DNA of 6,012 bases from an uncultured Caulobacteraceae bacterium (lineage in GTDB: Bacteria; Pseudomonadota; Alphaproteobacteria; Caulobacterales; TH1-2). Below the pieces are notes generated by a model that was given only the letters and a program-made list of their open reading frames with translations, had not been told where the DNA came from and searched no databases. The stretch is from the NCBI GenBank assembly GCA_937967425.1, contig CALBST010000224.1, positions 1 to 6,012 on the forward strand. The letters are read 5' to 3'. The position numbers were made by a program, and so were the translations under genes. This document shows, piece by piece, positions 5,681 through 6,012 of this stretch. Position 1 is the first letter of the stretch; every line of letters begins with the position of its first letter.

Positions 5681-5694
5681 CGCTAACATTAGCG
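5681..5694 (+). promoter_or_regulatory. Candidate operator GCTAACATTAGC, copy 2
   Basis: The 14-base CGCTAACATTAGCG has seven-base-class inverted arms (CGCTAA/TTAGCG around CA). Its core (5682-5693) is the exact reverse complement of the site at 1632-1643. It ends 20 bases before ATG 5715 and just after a possible -10, where a repressor would block initiation. The regulator is unknown. Confidence 0.4.
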
Positions 5695-5714
5695 TCAAGT
5701 TAGAGGGGGCAGGT

Positions 5715-6012
5715 ATGGCCTATCGCAGGATTTTGGCGGCGTTAGCGGCGTGTGCAGTGGCGGGCGCGAGCCCAGCTTTTGGAGCCATCCCGAGCGCCGA
5801 AGAGGCGCCGGTGCCGCATCTGCAAGGCGCGGTGCTGGCCGAACTCGCGGCGACGCCCGCGGATAATGTCGATGCGGTGCTGGCGGCGATTACGCGCGCC
5901 ACACGCGGCGCGCCGCTGCAAATCATTGTCGACGCGGTTTGCCCGCTTGAGCGCGCCAATCTGCGCGGCATTTATGGCGAGGACCAAGCGGCGATCGCTC
6001 AGGCGCAGTCGA
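5715..6012 (+). CDS. Secreted alanine-rich protein of unknown function, N-terminal part, runs off the right edge
   Basis: An open frame of 99 codons from ATG 5715 to the window end. The first 23 residues form a clear Sec signal peptide: Arg4-Arg5, a hydrophobic core ILAALAACAVAGA, and a likely cut after AFG (residues 21-23). The visible mature part is Ala-rich and probably helical (LAATPADNVDAVLAAI, later EDQAAIAQAQ), with one Cys at about residue 76. I do not recognise the family from this part. N-terminal Ala-rich helices of this style occur before outer-membrane or periplasmic domains in alphaproteobacteria, but that is a loose resemblance. A strong Shine-Dalgarno (GAGGGGG at 5703-5709) supports the start. 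It lies 152 bases after the OPX gene, in the same direction, and the candidate regulatory sites between them suggest it has its own promoter. Confidence 0.85.
   Translation, partial: MAYRRILAALAACAVAGASPAFGAIPSAEEAPVPHLQGAVLAELAATPADNVDAVLAAITRATRGAPLQIIVDAVCPLERANLRGIYGEDQAAIAQAQS

Overview
The window looks like a piece of chromosome from a GC-rich alphaproteobacterium. Caulobacterales or Hyphomonadaceae-like is my best guess, based on the mix of protein families, high GC, GANTC sites between genes, and Ala/Arg-rich codon use. I cannot name the organism. Nothing points to a plasmid, phage or insertion sequence, and I see no rRNA, tRNA or CRISPR array.

Layout, left to right. 1-771 (minus) is the N-terminal part of an Hsp70/actin-fold ATPase that runs off the left edge. 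933-1343 (plus) is a small VanZ-like membrane protein. 1320-1487 (minus) is a probable 55-residue single-pass membrane protein that overlaps its 3' end. 1488-1675 is a gene-free, AT-rich stretch. 1676-2641 (plus) is a putative lipoprotein of the bacterial transglutaminase-like cysteine protease family (peptidase C93, LapG-related). 2663-4006 (minus) is a polytopic O-antigen ligase/polymerase (Wzy_C) protein. 4101-4895 (plus) is a PPP-type metallophosphoesterase. 4987-5562 (plus) is a short outer-membrane polysaccharide export (OPX) lipoprotein. 5715-6012 (plus) is the start of a secreted, alanine-rich protein of unknown function that runs off the right edge.

The common theme is the cell surface. 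The OPX protein and the Wzy_C protein are core types of part for making and exporting an exopolysaccharide or O-antigen. The C93 protease, VanZ-like protein and PPP phosphatase are families often found beside surface-polysaccharide or biofilm genes. The strands alternate, so this is not one operon. Only 4101-4895, 4987-5562 and 5715 onward run head-to-tail, and the gaps between them (91 and 152 bases) leave room for separate promoters. That the genes act together is inference.

The most interesting unexplained signals lie between genes. The same 12-base near-palindrome occurs once in each orientation upstream of the two genes at 1676 and 5715. A perfect 20-base palindrome sits upstream of 5715. 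A bulged hairpin overlaps the ribosome-binding site of the OPX gene. An 8-base inverted repeat spans the chosen start codon of the phosphatase gene. I do not see convincing evidence of a wholly new multi-gene system.
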